Shown: in pieces, positions 44,343 through 53,800 of the stretch | Numbering within the stretch: position 1 is the stretch's first letter | Layout of the letters: each line of letters begins with the position of its first letter | NCBI GenBank assembly: GCA_022711435.1 | Contig: JAKLFB010000010.1 | Coordinates: 62,001-126,000, forward strand | Direction: 5' to 3' | Length of the DNA stretch: 64,000 nt | Source: Verrucomicrobiota bacterium | Lineage (GTDB): Bacteria; Verrucomicrobiota; Verrucomicrobiia; Limisphaerales; UBA1319 | Position numbers and translations under genes: made by a program | Notes under the pieces: model-generated | Seen by the model: only the letters and a program-made list of their open reading frames with translations | The model's database searches: none | What the model was told of the DNA's origin: nothing

Positions 44343-44738
44343 ATGCCTCCGATGAAAGGCACATTTTTCCTCATGCTTGCGGCAGTCTCCTTGGCTTTTT
44401 GCCTGGCCGGTTGCGTCAGCACGGTCGATGGCCGAACCAAGACGGCGTGGCCTCTCCAACGGGACACGATCGAAAGCCGGTACGAGCGTCCCGCGGAGCA
44501 GGTCTTCTCGGCTGCGAAGGAAGTTCTCCAATTCAACGGATCGCTCTACGGCGAGAACACGGTCACCAAGACCCTCGAGGCCAAAGTCGACACCTCGACT
44601 GTCTGGGTCAAGGTCGAGCAGGCTGATCCCCGTGTGACCCGAGTCCTTGTCCAGGCTCGGACCAAGGGGGGTGGCGGCGACATCGCCCTGGCCAGCGAGA
44701 TGGACAAGCAGATCGCGCTGCGGCTGACCCAGAAATAG
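44343..44738 (+). CDS. Small lipoprotein (DUF3568-like)
   Basis: The protein is 131 residues. A signal peptide with lipobox is clear: FFLMLAAVSLAFCLAGC, with Cys as the lipidation site. The mature domain (YERPAEQVFSAAKEVLQFNG, then TLEAKVDTSTVWVKVEQADP and a terminal EMDKQIALRLTQK) is the alpha-beta pattern of DUF3568-type lipoproteins. Function unknown; periplasmic-facing inner- or outer-membrane lipoprotein expected. The ATG at 44343 or 44352 is possible. It is divergent from the VTC operon and convergent with the TPR gene. Confidence 0.8.
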   Translation: MPPMKGTFFLMLAAVSLAFCLAGCVSTVDGRTKTAWPLQRDTIESRYERPAEQVFSAAKEVLQFNGSLYGENTVTKTLEAKVDTSTVWVKVEQADPRVTRVLVQARTKGGGGDIALASEMDKQIALRLTQK

Positions 44739-44780
44739 GCTGGCCGCTGCCGGGCATCGCTCCCGCCCACCCGCCGCCTT

Positions 44781-46028
44781 TCACGGGTTGTCCGCTCGAG
44801 GAGGGGAAGACGCCGGCCCCGGGCCCGATGGCCATCCTGTTTTGAGCCCCAGGTGCTGTTCGTACTGCCCGAGCGGCACGCTGCCGCTCGAATGCTGAGC
44901 GCGCATCTCCAGGGGGAGCTGACGCTGTCGTTTCCGGGCCAGCTCGGCCGCCGGCGTCCCCGGATAGCGCGCGCAGATCCGCTCCAGCGACTGCCACGCT
45001 TCCTCCTCCTTCGCGCCCCCCCGAATCTGCAGGTCCGCCAGCAGGTTGAGCCAGTGGATCACAAGGCGCGCCGGCGCCCCCGGCTGCTCGGTGAGTTGCT
45101 CGAGCTGCTGGCGGGCCAGATCCAGGCGCCGGTAGTCGTCCGCATAGGCCGCCGCCAGCCGCTCCCGGACCTCGTCGTCATGGGGACATTCTTCGAGCCG
45201 CCTGACCCATCGAGCCACCCGTGTGTCCGGATCATCTGCGGGCGCGGATCTTGCCGGCGGTTCGTCCTGCAGCCCGAGGTTCTCCACGCTTCGGGCCAGG
45301 GCCACCGGCGCCCTCGGGCCTTCCGGCTCCGGCCCCTCCCCGGAAGGGAGCTTGGCCAGCCGCTGCCGCGCCCAATACCCCTCCTCCGTTGCCGGAAAGG
45401 TCGCGACGATCCGTTCCAGGGCCAAGCGCGCCCCCTCCAGATCCCGGCGCCCCTTGATCCGCCAGTCCGCCAGCCGGGTCAGCGCCGCGGCGACGCTGGC
45501 GGGCGCTCGGCCCGGCTGCTGAAGCAGCTCTTCGATCGTCTGGCCGGCGGCATCGAGATCGTTCAATCTCTCGGCCTGGATCTCCGCCAGCATCATCAAG
45601 CCCTCGTAATCGCCGGGGAACCGGGCCAGCTCGCTCCGCAAGACAGCCACCGCCTCCGGGTATCGACCCGCCTTGAGCCGCGCCTCCACCACCGAGTAGA
45701 GCGGCTTGGCTTGCCCGTCGGCCATCCCCCCGGTCCACGCATTCACCAGCGGGCGCACCAGCATCTCCGCAAAGCTCGGGGCCCAGATCACCCCCAGCAG
45801 GATCCCGAACGCCGCCAACAGCGGCACGCCGCCCAGCGGCATCGCCAGCGCCGCCGGTATGCCCACCAGGACAATCCCCGTGAGCAGAGCCCCACTCAGG
45901 GCCCACCGGCTCGCCAGCCGGGCCGGATCCTCGCTCCGCCGCAGCGCCCGCACCGCCCACCCCAGCCCCAGCCCACCCAACAGGGCCAGCGCCAACAGAT
46001 TCTCCCACCGGCTGAGGAACGCTCTCAT
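44781..46028 (-). CDS. Membrane protein with TPR-like repeats
   Basis: The protein is 415 residues. Two or three N-terminal hydrophobic helices (LLALALLGGLGLGWAVRAL; LSGALLTGIVLVGIPAALAM; GGVPLLAAFGILLGVIWAP) anchor it. The rest is helical TPR-like repeats (YSVVEARLKAGRYPEAVAVL, EGLMMLAEIQAERLNDLDAA, LLADLQIRGGAKEEEAWQSL). Its ATG overlaps the PilT-like gene stop (ATGA at 46025-46028). It probably scaffolds a membrane complex with the PilT-like and TPR partners. No enzymatic motif is visible. Confidence 0.8.
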   Translation of the reverse strand: MRAFLSRWENLLALALLGGLGLGWAVRALRRSEDPARLASRWALSGALLTGIVLVGIPAALAMPLGGVPLLAAFGILLGVIWAPSFAEMLVRPLVNAWTGGMADGQAKPLYSVVEARLKAGRYPEAVAVLRSELARFPGDYEGLMMLAEIQAERLNDLDAAGQTIEELLQQPGRAPASVAAALTRLADWRIKGRRDLEGARLALERIVATFPATEEGYWARQRLAKLPSGEGPEPEGPRAPVALARSVENLGLQDEPPARSAPADDPDTRVARWVRRLEECPHDDEVRERLAAAYADDYRRLDLARQQLEQLTEQPGAPARLVIHWLNLLADLQIRGGAKEEEAWQSLERICARYPGTPAAELARKRQRQLPLEMRAQHSSGSVPLGQYEQHLGLKTGWPSGPGPASSPPRADNP

Positions 46029-47086
46029 GCGTTGCGCTTGGTGATCCGGTCCGGATTCCGCGCCCGGCTCAAAGCCGTGTCATAGCTGATCGCGCATCGG
46101 CAGTAGAGGTCGTGCAGGCAGGCATCCATCAGCATCATCCCTTCCTTCCCGCCGGTCTGCATGCAGGTCTCGAGCTGGTGCAGGGCGTTCTCCCGGATGA
46201 TCTTGCGCACCGCGCTGTTGACTGTCAGCAGCTCGAACGCCAGCACCCGCCGCGAACGGTCGATCGATGGGACCAGATCCTGCGCCACCACGCCCTGCAG
46301 GCAGTTCGACAATTGCAGAATCACCTGGCGCTGCGCATTGCCCTCGAAGACGCCGATGATCCGCTCGAGCGCATGCACCACGCTCGGCGAGTGGAGCGTC
46401 GCCAGCACGAGATGCCCCGTCTCGGCTCCTGCCAGCATCGTCGCCATCGCCTCGTGATCCCGCACCTCGCCGACAACGATCACGTCCGGATCCTGCCGCA
46501 ACGCATGGTGCAGCGCCCGGTTGAACGAGTGGGTGTCCGTGAGCACCTCCTGCTGGACGACAATCGCCCGCTTGTTCTCGTGGACAAACTCGATGGGATC
46601 CTCGATGGTCACCACCTTGCACCGGCGCTGGCTGTTGATCCGGTCCACCAGGTAGTTGAGCGTCGTTGTCTTGCCCGCCCCGGCGGGCCCGGTGATGATC
46701 ACCAGCCCGTGCGGGCGGGATGCCAGCTCGTCCAGCTTGGCGGGCAGCCCCAGATCCTCACGGCTCCCGATCCGCCGCCCGCAAAAACGGCAGCTCACTT
46801 CCGGGCTGCCGCTCCGGCGATAGATCGTCAAACGCACACGCCCGGCCTCCGGATGGCACAGGGAAATGCACAGCTCCCACTCCCGCTCGAAGGTCTGCCG
46901 CTGATCCTCGTTGAGCAGCTCGCCGACCGTCTGCTGAATCTGCTCCGCCGTCAGCGCATCTCCGTCCTCGAGCAGGATCTCGCCGTTGACCCGATAGGCG
47001 GGCGGCACGCCCGCGATCAGGTGCAGGTCCGACGCGCCCATCTCGACGGCCGTCCTCAGCCAGCGATCCAGCCAGGGGGTGATCAT
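46025..47086 (-). CDS. PilT-like retraction-type ATPase
   Basis: The protein is 353 residues, the size of PilT. The N-terminal PAS-like domain has MGASDLHLIAGVPPAYRVNG. The ATPase core has Walker A GPAGAGKTTT (about residues 132-142), the Asp box TIEDPIEFVHE, a Walker B region DPDVIVVGEVRDHEAMATML and the His box GHLVLATLHSPS. The C-terminal AVRKIIRENALHQLE corresponds to the AIRNLIRE motif of PilT. The ATG at 47086 overlaps the upstream TPR gene stop. No other type IV pilus genes are in the window, so whether it moves pili or has another role is open. Confidence 0.9.
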   Translation of the reverse strand: MITPWLDRWLRTAVEMGASDLHLIAGVPPAYRVNGEILLEDGDALTAEQIQQTVGELLNEDQRQTFEREWELCISLCHPEAGRVRLTIYRRSGSPEVSCRFCGRRIGSREDLGLPAKLDELASRPHGLVIITGPAGAGKTTTLNYLVDRINSQRRCKVVTIEDPIEFVHENKRAIVVQQEVLTDTHSFNRALHHALRQDPDVIVVGEVRDHEAMATMLAGAETGHLVLATLHSPSVVHALERIIGVFEGNAQRQVILQLSNCLQGVVAQDLVPSIDRSRRVLAFELLTVNSAVRKIIRENALHQLETCMQTGGKEGMMLMDACLHDLYCRCAISYDTALSRARNPDRITKRNA

Positions 47087-47856
47087 GACGCGGAGAGCTG
47101 GCGCCACCAGCCCAGCAACCGTTGCCCCCAGCCCGGGGCGGTGAAATCGCGCAGCGCGCGCTGCGCCTCCTCGTTGCGCGGATTCAGCTGCAGCGCCTGC
47201 TCGAGAGACGCACGCGCCGGATCCGCCAATCCCAGCGCCCTCTGGCACAGCCCCGTTTGCAGCCAGGCCACGCCGCGCGTGTCGTCCAGCGCCAGCGCCT
47301 GCCGCGCCCGCTTCAGCGCCAGGGCGAACTGCCGATAAAAGTAGTAGATCCGCGAGGCCAGCCAGTGGATCGCCCAGCTGCCGCCCCCGAGGGAAAACGC
47401 GCGCTCGAAACAGTACTCGGCCCGCCTCTCCCGCCTGGCCAGCAGAACGTCCCCCCGCGCCAGCCACACGTAAGGCGTCGCCCCGCCCTCCTCGAGTGAG
47501 GCATCCGAAAAAGCCAGCGCCTCGTCCTTCTCCCCCAACCGCGCCAGCGCGGCCGCCTTTGCCGCCAGGAGCTCCGGCTCCCGCGGAAAACGCTCCAGCG
47601 CTTCCCCTGCCCACACCTTGGCCTCGTGGAACTCGCCCAGCTCGATCAGCATCCGCACCTGGCCAGCCCACGCCGACGGGTTGCGCGGATTGAACTCGAG
47701 CGCCTTCGCATACGCCCTCAACGCCGGCTCGAACGCGCCCTCCTCCCATGCCTCCTGGGCCGCTCGCAGACAGCCCGCCTCGTCGGGCACCCGATCCGAT
47801 GCCCCGTGCTCCTGGCCGGACTCGGCGTCGAACTCCAAATGACGGAAACGGCTCAT
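47083..47856 (-). CDS. TPR-repeat protein
   Basis: The protein is 257 residues, without a signal peptide. It begins MSRFRHLEFDAE. TPR units include AQEAWEEGAFEPALRAYAKA, LEFNPRNPSAWAGQVRMLIE, LAAKAAALARLGEKDEALAF and QTGLCQRALGLADPARASLE. It presumably acts as a protein-binding scaffold for the ATPases on either side. Its ATG is now 8 bp from the edge of a MITE; without that element it would lie 5 bp after the AAA+ gene stop. Confidence 0.82.
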   Translation of the reverse strand: MSRFRHLEFDAESGQEHGASDRVPDEAGCLRAAQEAWEEGAFEPALRAYAKALEFNPRNPSAWAGQVRMLIELGEFHEAKVWAGEALERFPREPELLAAKAAALARLGEKDEALAFSDASLEEGGATPYVWLARGDVLLARRERRAEYCFERAFSLGGGSWAIHWLASRIYYFYRQFALALKRARQALALDDTRGVAWLQTGLCQRALGLADPARASLEQALQLNPRNEEAQRALRDFTAPGWGQRLLGWWRQLSAS

Positions 47857-47864
47857 ATCCCTAA

Positions 47865-48137
47865 GGGTCTGTGCAAAAATTACTTCCGATTTTGGCGGGA
47901 GCGCCGCCGGGCCAGATGCGAGGCGCAAGGGAGGGAGTGTATCCCCCTGCGATACTCGACCGACCGAGCCACGAAGCAGATGGCCCGGCGCCGCCCCGCC
48001 CCGCAGGGCTGGGGGCCTTGGGCGCGCTGGCTTTGTTGCTCCTCGCTCACAGACCGCACGGGTATGCTCGCTCGTCGCGCCTTGCCAGCCCGCCCAATCC
48101 CCTCCAGCAAAATCGGAATTAATTTTTGCACAGACCC
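47865..48137. mobile_element. 273-bp MITE-like element with 31-bp inverted repeats and TAA duplication
   Basis: The ends are inverted repeats beginning GGGTCTGTGCAAAAATTA; about 30 bases match with one mismatch. A TAA triplet flanks both sides (47862-47864 and 48138-48140). The inside is GC-rich, contains no gene, and consists of two related hairpin-forming halves in opposite orientation (near 47900-47995 and 48003-48105). TNA target duplications and GGG-starting ends fit the IS1031 group of the IS5 family, so this may be a non-autonomous derivative. It separates the AAA+ ATPase gene from the TPR gene. Confidence 0.85.
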
Positions 48138-49684
48138 TAAGATGCCCGGCCGGGCCCGACTGCACAACCCCCATCGCCGCTGGCGTGGCGGGCCCTGCCC
48201 CGAGCCCACTCCCGCAGCCGGCGGATCGGCTCGTCCATCGTTCGCGCCAGGCAGACGGTCTGCCGCATCGCCTCGAGCACGTCCTCGCTCGTCACCTCCC
48301 GCCCCCCGTCATACGCGTCATACAAGGCGCTGATCACCGCCTGCTCGATCTCGGCGCCGCTGTATTCGATCGAGGCCGCAGCCAGATCCTCGATCCGATA
48401 CCCGCCCGGATCCCTCCCCCGCCGCGCGAGGTGGATCCGGAAGATCTCCTCCCGCTCCTGCGCCGACGGCAGGTCCACGAAGAAGATCTCGTCCAGCCGC
48501 CCCTTTCTCAGAAGCTCCGGCGGCAGCGGCGACAGATCGTTGGCCGTGCAGATCACGAAGACCGGCGCGCTCTTCTCCGACAGCCAGGTCAGAAACGTCC
48601 CGAACACCCGGGCCGTGGTCCCTGCATCCGTCCAGCTCGATCCCTGGACGCCCGTCAGCGCCTTGTCGATCTCATCCACCCACAACACGGCCGGCGCCAC
48701 CGACTCCGCCACCGCGATCGCCCGCCGGACGTTTTCCTCCGATGATCCCACGAGGCTGCCGAACATCCGTCCCATGTCGAACCGCAGCAGCGGCAGTTCC
48801 CAGAAGCTCGCCACCGCTTTCGCGCAGAGGCTCTTGCCGCATCCCTGCACCCCGAGCAGCAGCACCCCCCTCGGCGCCGGCAGCCCGAACGCCTGCGCCT
48901 CCCGGCCAAAGGCCGCCCGGCGCTTCCGGAACCACTCCTTCAATGCCTTCAGCCCACCCACCTCGGCGAGCGTTTCCTCCGGAGGGCAATACTCGAGCAA
49001 GCCGTTTTTCCGGATGATCTGCTGCTTCTCGGCCAGGACCTCCCGGATGCTGCCCGATCCCAGCTCCTCGTGCTTGACCAGCACCTTCGCCAGCACGTTC
49101 TCGGCCTCCCCCAGGGTTAAGCCGCGAGCCGCCTGCAGCAGCCGCTCCCTCTCCTCCGCCCCCAGCCTCGTCTCCGCCGGCCGCATCTCGCCCACCTCCC
49201 GCTCGATCCGCCCCAGCAGCTCCTCCAGCTCCTCCCGGTCCGGCAGCGGCAGGCTCAGCGCCATCGCCTCCTTCTCCAGCTCGACCGGGATCTCCAGCAC
49301 GGGCGAGACCACCACCACCGTCTTGTAGCTATGCTTGAGCTGCAGGGTGATCTCCTTCAGCCGCCGAACCACCGGCGCGTGCGCCCGCGTCAGAAACGGA
49401 TGCAGATCTTTGAACACGAAGATGGCGGGCTCGACCAGATCGATCACCTGATCGAGCGCCGCCAGCGGCTCGCGCGTCGGCGACTGCCGCTGCGCCGCCG
49501 ACTGGATCGATGCCCCCGCGGGCGCCAATCCCGTCGTCACGCTCCATTCATAGAGCTTCTTGCGCCGCCGGTTGGCGACCTCCCGCAGCCCTTCCACCGC
49601 TCGCGCCTCTTCGCTCGTCACCAGATACAGCAGCGAATACCGCGCGCGGATCAGGGTCTCGATCTCTGCCCATATCGCGTTCAT
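48137..49684 (-). CDS. Ycf46-like AAA+ ATPase
   Basis: The protein is 515 residues. The N-terminal half is a degenerate P-loop-like domain (IETLIRARYSLLYLVTSEEA), as in Ycf46. The AAA+ domain has Walker A GVQGCGKS (about 275-283), Walker B VLWVDEIDKAL (about 332-342), sensor 1 CTAND and the arginine-finger region LRKGRLDEIFFVDLPS. Ycf46 in cyanobacteria affects carbon uptake regulation; its role in heterotrophs is unknown. The stop TAG spans the junction with the MITE, but reconstruction shows the stop was the same before insertion, so the protein is not truncated. It starts 43 bp after the small sigma-linked gene. Confidence 0.88.
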   Translation of the reverse strand: MNAIWAEIETLIRARYSLLYLVTSEEARAVEGLREVANRRRKKLYEWSVTTGLAPAGASIQSAAQRQSPTREPLAALDQVIDLVEPAIFVFKDLHPFLTRAHAPVVRRLKEITLQLKHSYKTVVVVSPVLEIPVELEKEAMALSLPLPDREELEELLGRIEREVGEMRPAETRLGAEERERLLQAARGLTLGEAENVLAKVLVKHEELGSGSIREVLAEKQQIIRKNGLLEYCPPEETLAEVGGLKALKEWFRKRRAAFGREAQAFGLPAPRGVLLLGVQGCGKSLCAKAVASFWELPLLRFDMGRMFGSLVGSSEENVRRAIAVAESVAPAVLWVDEIDKALTGVQGSSWTDAGTTARVFGTFLTWLSEKSAPVFVICTANDLSPLPPELLRKGRLDEIFFVDLPSAQEREEIFRIHLARRGRDPGGYRIEDLAAASIEYSGAEIEQAVISALYDAYDGGREVTSEDVLEAMRQTVCLARTMDEPIRRLREWARGRARHASGDGGCAVGPGRAS

Positions 49685-49727
49685 TCACCGGGTCTCCGCT
49701 CGAGCGGCAGCCGGCCGGCCCTGCCTC

Positions 49728-49985
49728 TCAGCCCCAGAACCTCCACCGCCGCCACCAGGGCCGCCGCAGCGGCGCCTCCCGGACGCTTGCCTGCAGCCGC
49801 TGCGCCACCCGCTCCGGCGGCGACACGCCCCGCGCATCCTCCCGCAGCAGCTCCTCGACCGATCCAAACTCGCGGCCAGCCGCCGCGGCGGACTGCTCGA
49901 CGCCCTGATGCTCCTGCTCCGCCCGACCTGAGAGCCGGTGGCGAAGCGGCGCCGAGCCCGGCGCCTTGTCCATGTCCTCGTTCAT
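49728..49985 (-). CDS. 85-residue conserved protein coupled to the ECF sigma gene
   Basis: I recognise no named family. The protein begins MNEDMDKAPGSAPLRH and contains FGSVEELLREDARGVSPPER, then VAQRLQASV and a C-terminal WWRRWRFWG. The ATG at 49985 overlaps the sigma factor stop (ATGA at 49982-49985), strong evidence it is real and coupled. It occupies the usual place of an anti-sigma factor but has no zinc-binding HxxxCxxC motif and no clear membrane helix; the Trp/Arg end might be amphipathic. The role as sigma regulator is inference. Confidence 0.75.
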   Translation of the reverse strand: MNEDMDKAPGSAPLRHRLSGRAEQEHQGVEQSAAAAGREFGSVEELLREDARGVSPPERVAQRLQASVREAPLRRPWWRRWRFWG

Positions 49986-50542
49986 GCCGTCCGGGCAAAT
50001 GCAGCCGCAAAAGCCTTCCGCGCCCGATACAGCTTGCCCCGCACCGCATCGGCGCTCTGGTCCGTCAGCCGCGCGATCGCCTCGTAGCTCATCTCCGCGT
50101 CGGCCAGCAGCAGCAGCGGGAGCCGATACTCGTCCGGCAACTGGTCCAGCGCCCGCTGAATCCGCTCGCCCAGTTCCTTCATCTCCAGGACCCGCAACGG
50201 CGACGGCCCGTCCGCCGCCGCCCCCGCCCACACGCTCTCGTCCGCGTTGCTCAGCACGTTCCGGTTCGCCCACCTCTGACGCACGTTCCGGCAGCTGTTG
50301 ATCGTGATCCGGTAAAGCCACGTCCGCAGCGTCGATCGCCCCCGGAACTGGCCCAGATGACGATAGGCCTTCAGAAACACATCGTGCGTCACATCCTCCG
50401 CCTGCTCGGCGTTCCCCAGAAACCGCAAGGCCAAATAATACACATACCGGGAGTGGTCCTCATACATCCGGCCCAGCTCCGGCGGCTCCAGCCGAATCGG
50501 GGCCGGCTCGGCCCCTTCCGCATTGCGCTCGCTCTCGGCCAT
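49982..50542 (-). CDS. ECF-type RNA polymerase sigma factor
   Basis: The protein is about 186 residues. Region 2 includes YLALRFLGNAEQAEDVTHDV and FLKAYRHLGQFRGRSTLRTW, region 4 includes LPDEYRLPLLLLADAEMSYE and AIARLTDQSADAVRGKLYRA. I chose ATG 50542 over a GTG at 50554, because the predicted transcription start is at about 50558. It heads an operon with a coupled small protein, a Ycf46-like ATPase, TPR proteins and a PilT-like ATPase. It may control that operon or a regulon elsewhere. Confidence 0.93.
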   Translation of the reverse strand: MAESERNAEGAEPAPIRLEPPELGRMYEDHSRYVYYLALRFLGNAEQAEDVTHDVFLKAYRHLGQFRGRSTLRTWLYRITINSCRNVRQRWANRNVLSNADESVWAGAAADGPSPLRVLEMKELGERIQRALDQLPDEYRLPLLLLADAEMSYEAIARLTDQSADAVRGKLYRARKAFAAAFARTA

Positions 50543-50565
50543 TTCCACGGGCACGAATCTGGTTC

Positions 50566-50594
50566 ATTAGACCCGTTCGCCCCCCTCTTGTCAC
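50566..50594 (-). promoter_or_regulatory. Sigma-70-like promoter of the ECF sigma operon
   Basis: On the - strand GTGACA (50589-50594), 17 bp spacer, TCTAAT (50566-50571). Each hexamer matches the consensus at five of six positions. The predicted start is 12-20 bases before the sigma gene ATG, leaving a very short leader. This looks like housekeeping rather than ECF-type control. Confidence 0.6.
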
Positions 50595-50831
50595 GAGCGA
50601 AACCGCCCCGGCGCAGCCCTTCCGAAGACCGGCCCGGCCCCGCACCCGCCCTAGGCCGCGTTTTTTCCTGGATTTTCCCCGCGGACTTGTCCTATGTTTC
50701 CAGGCAAGCACTCGGAATCGAGATCTCGGCATTCGTTCGCTGACCATATCCACCGGATACGAGGCATGGAATGAGCCCGTCGCCCGCCAGGTCATGACTT
50801 GGATCCATAACGCACTGAGCCATCACCCACC

Positions 50832-53800
50832 ATGAGCACCATGAGCACACACAATTCCATCGCCCAAGTGTTTCGCGCATGCCTTGGGGCGACCCTCGCC
50901 TCCGCGGCGGCACTCGGCGGCCCGGCTGTCCTGCTGTTCGAGGATGATTTCGACCGGGGGATTCCGGGGTGGACGGCGGTCCAGCCCGCAGGCACTTACA
51001 TCGACGGCCCCATGCGGTGGCAATACGACATCGTCACCGGCGCGTTCATCGAGCAGAGCAACATCTACACCGACGCTTCGACCGTGGCGCCGAGCGCGAC
51101 GGCGGTGATGTTGATCAACGATACCGTCACCGGCCCGGCGTTCAGTTTCAAGGCGCGCCTGATCGCCGGGGACGACGATGCGTTCGGCTTGATCTTCGGA
51201 TATCAGGACCCGACGAATTTCTACCGGGTGACGTTCACGCGGCAGGTGCGCACCGCGGTGGGCTTCCCCTGGAACGGATGGAACGTCGACCGGAAGGTCA
51301 ATGGGGTGGCCACACCGCTGTTTGGCGACGGGACGCCCTCGCACATCCCCTCCTTCGTCAACCACCAGTACGTGCCGTTCGATGTCACGATCGCCGTCAG
51401 CGGCGCCAACCTCCTGACGCTGACCGTCGTCGAGGATCCCGACAATGCGCCTGTCGCATTCCCGCTGGTCCAGGCGCAGCCGCTGCCCGGCCCGGCTCAG
51501 GGCCAGGTCGGCCTCATGACCTGGGGCATGAGCGGCACGTTGGTGCGCGGATTTCGTGCGATGAATCCAACCCTCGAACCCGTCGGGCTGGCGGGCAATC
51601 CGAATGCGCTGACGAACTGGACCGCGCTCGTCACCCCTCGCGCCGACGGGTCCGGATACGATCCCGCGGGCGCCAACGGCGGCATCCCCATCTGGTCGCT
51701 GGCTCTGGGCGCCAGCGGGCCCTTCGGCACGCTCCACGAAAACAGCGATTCCCTCGGCGGCAACACCACCGACGCCAGGGCTGACTTTCCGGCAGCCACG
51801 GTGGTCGCAGGCGATCCGTCCTGGTCCAACTACGTTTACACCGCCCGGCTCATCCCCGCCGACGACGACGGCTTCGGCATCGTCCTCCGATATCAGGACC
51901 CGCTCAATTTTTATCGGATCGCGCTCCGGGCTCAGAGCTCAGGCTCGGGTATTCGCCGCGGCCTGTCCGTTCAGAAAGTGGTGGGCGGTGTGTGGGAAGA
52001 GATCTTTTACGAAACCGCACCCCAGTTTGCGCCCCCTGCCAACGTGCCCTGCGATGTCACCGCCGTGGTGGTGGGCGACCGGCTGCAAATCCAGATCGTC
52101 GCCAACCCGCTGGGCGCCGCCCAAGTCTATTCCTACGGGCCATTCGACATCACCGGCGCCACGCTCGCCACCGGCAGGATCGGCGTGTTCAGCTGGGCCA
52201 TGTCCCGCCTCGAAACCGATTTCGTGCGGGTCTACGGCATCGATGGCCTGCCTTTTCAGATCACGTCCCTTTACGGCAATCCGGAGCCGGCGCCGGGCCT
52301 CTACGGCTACCCCGCCGGTTCTTCGGTGACCGCCTCCGTGCCGAGCCCGTTCGAGCAGTATCCCGGTGTGCGCCGGATCTCGACCGGCTGGACGGGCGCC
52401 GGATCCGCGCCGCCCAGCGGGACGGAATCGCAAGTCACTTTCACCATCAACAGCATCTCGTCGATCGTCTGGAACTGGCGCACCGAGTTGCGCCTGGCCG
52501 CCACTGCGGGCCCCGGAGGCACGGTCAGCGCTCCCACCGCCGAATGGCTGCCTGAAGGGACGAACATCGTGGTCACCGCAATCCCGAGCGCCGGATTCCT
52601 CTTTGCCGGCTGGTCCGGAGATTTCGCGTCCTCCGTCCCCACCCTCGATCTCATCATGAGTCGCCCCTACACCCTGGCCGCCCGGTTCGAGGCCGACAGC
52701 GACGGCGACACCCTGCCCGACTTGTGGGAGCAGGCCAACTTCACCAGCCTGGCCCCGCTGCCCGGCGACGACCCCGACCACGACGGCAAAAGCAATCTCG
52801 CCGAATACCAGAATGGCACCGATCCGAACTTTGCCGAAGCGCTGATCGTCTCCGACAGCCTCGATTCCCGGTGGGTGAACGTCCAGCGCGACCCGAGCCT
52901 GCCCGGCCAGCTGATCGTCAGGGACTTCGGCGGCGGCTTCCGCGGGGTGTGGGAAAACAGCAACGATTACCGCAGCGCCAACGATACCAACTATTTCGGA
53001 ACCAACGCCGTCGATAACGTCAGCTTCGAAGGCCCGCGCATCGTCATCCGCACCAACATCTGGAACCCCGATTGGACCAACTTCACCGCCGAAGCCACCT
53101 TCAGCGTTGGCGACAACGACGGCAACTGCCTCTACTTCCGCTACCGGGACGAGATGAACTGGTATCGCGTGACCATTTGCGGCGAGAACAACAACGCGGT
53201 CTGGCGTGCGCCGTTCGGCGTCAGCGTCCAGAAGCGGTCGAACGGCATGTTCAGCCAGATGGCCGTCGATCCCTCGATTGCCACCGATCCGACCGATGTC
53301 GGCTGGTACAAGCGGATCCGCATCACGGTGACCGCTGCCGGCCCCGACTTCGAAGTCCGGGTTGTCGGCTGGAGCGCGGCCTTAAACGACTGGGAGCTCG
53401 GCAACGAACACTTCCTCCCATTCTGGGATCCCGACCATGCCTACGGGCGCGTCGGGGTTGGCCTCTGGGGCCAGCAAGGAGGCGCTACCGCCACCGCCAC
53501 CAACCCGGTCGATGCCGGTGTCCTGATCGAGGATGTCATCGTCAAGGTGGCCAACCAGGAGGTGTTCCGCGAGGATTGGGAGGCCGTCCCGCTGGCGGCC
53601 CAGATCCCGGCGGGCTGGGAGAACCCGCCCGGCGACGCCGCCCCCGCCTCTTCGTGGCAGGTGACCGCGCACGGCACCATCCTGCAGACGTCCGACTATG
53701 GCCTCCCGACAACCGGCACCTCCGTTCAGCCGCGGGCTGATGCCGATGGGACGGCCTTGCTCTCCCCTGCCCTCGCCGCCCCCTATTACTGCCTCGAGAT

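Noticed and set aside
49681..50049. Alternative - strand frame overlapping the sigma-linked small gene
   Set aside because: Its translation is Gly/Ala/Arg low-complexity. The 49728-49985 frame has a coupled ATGA start and a plausible folded sequence.
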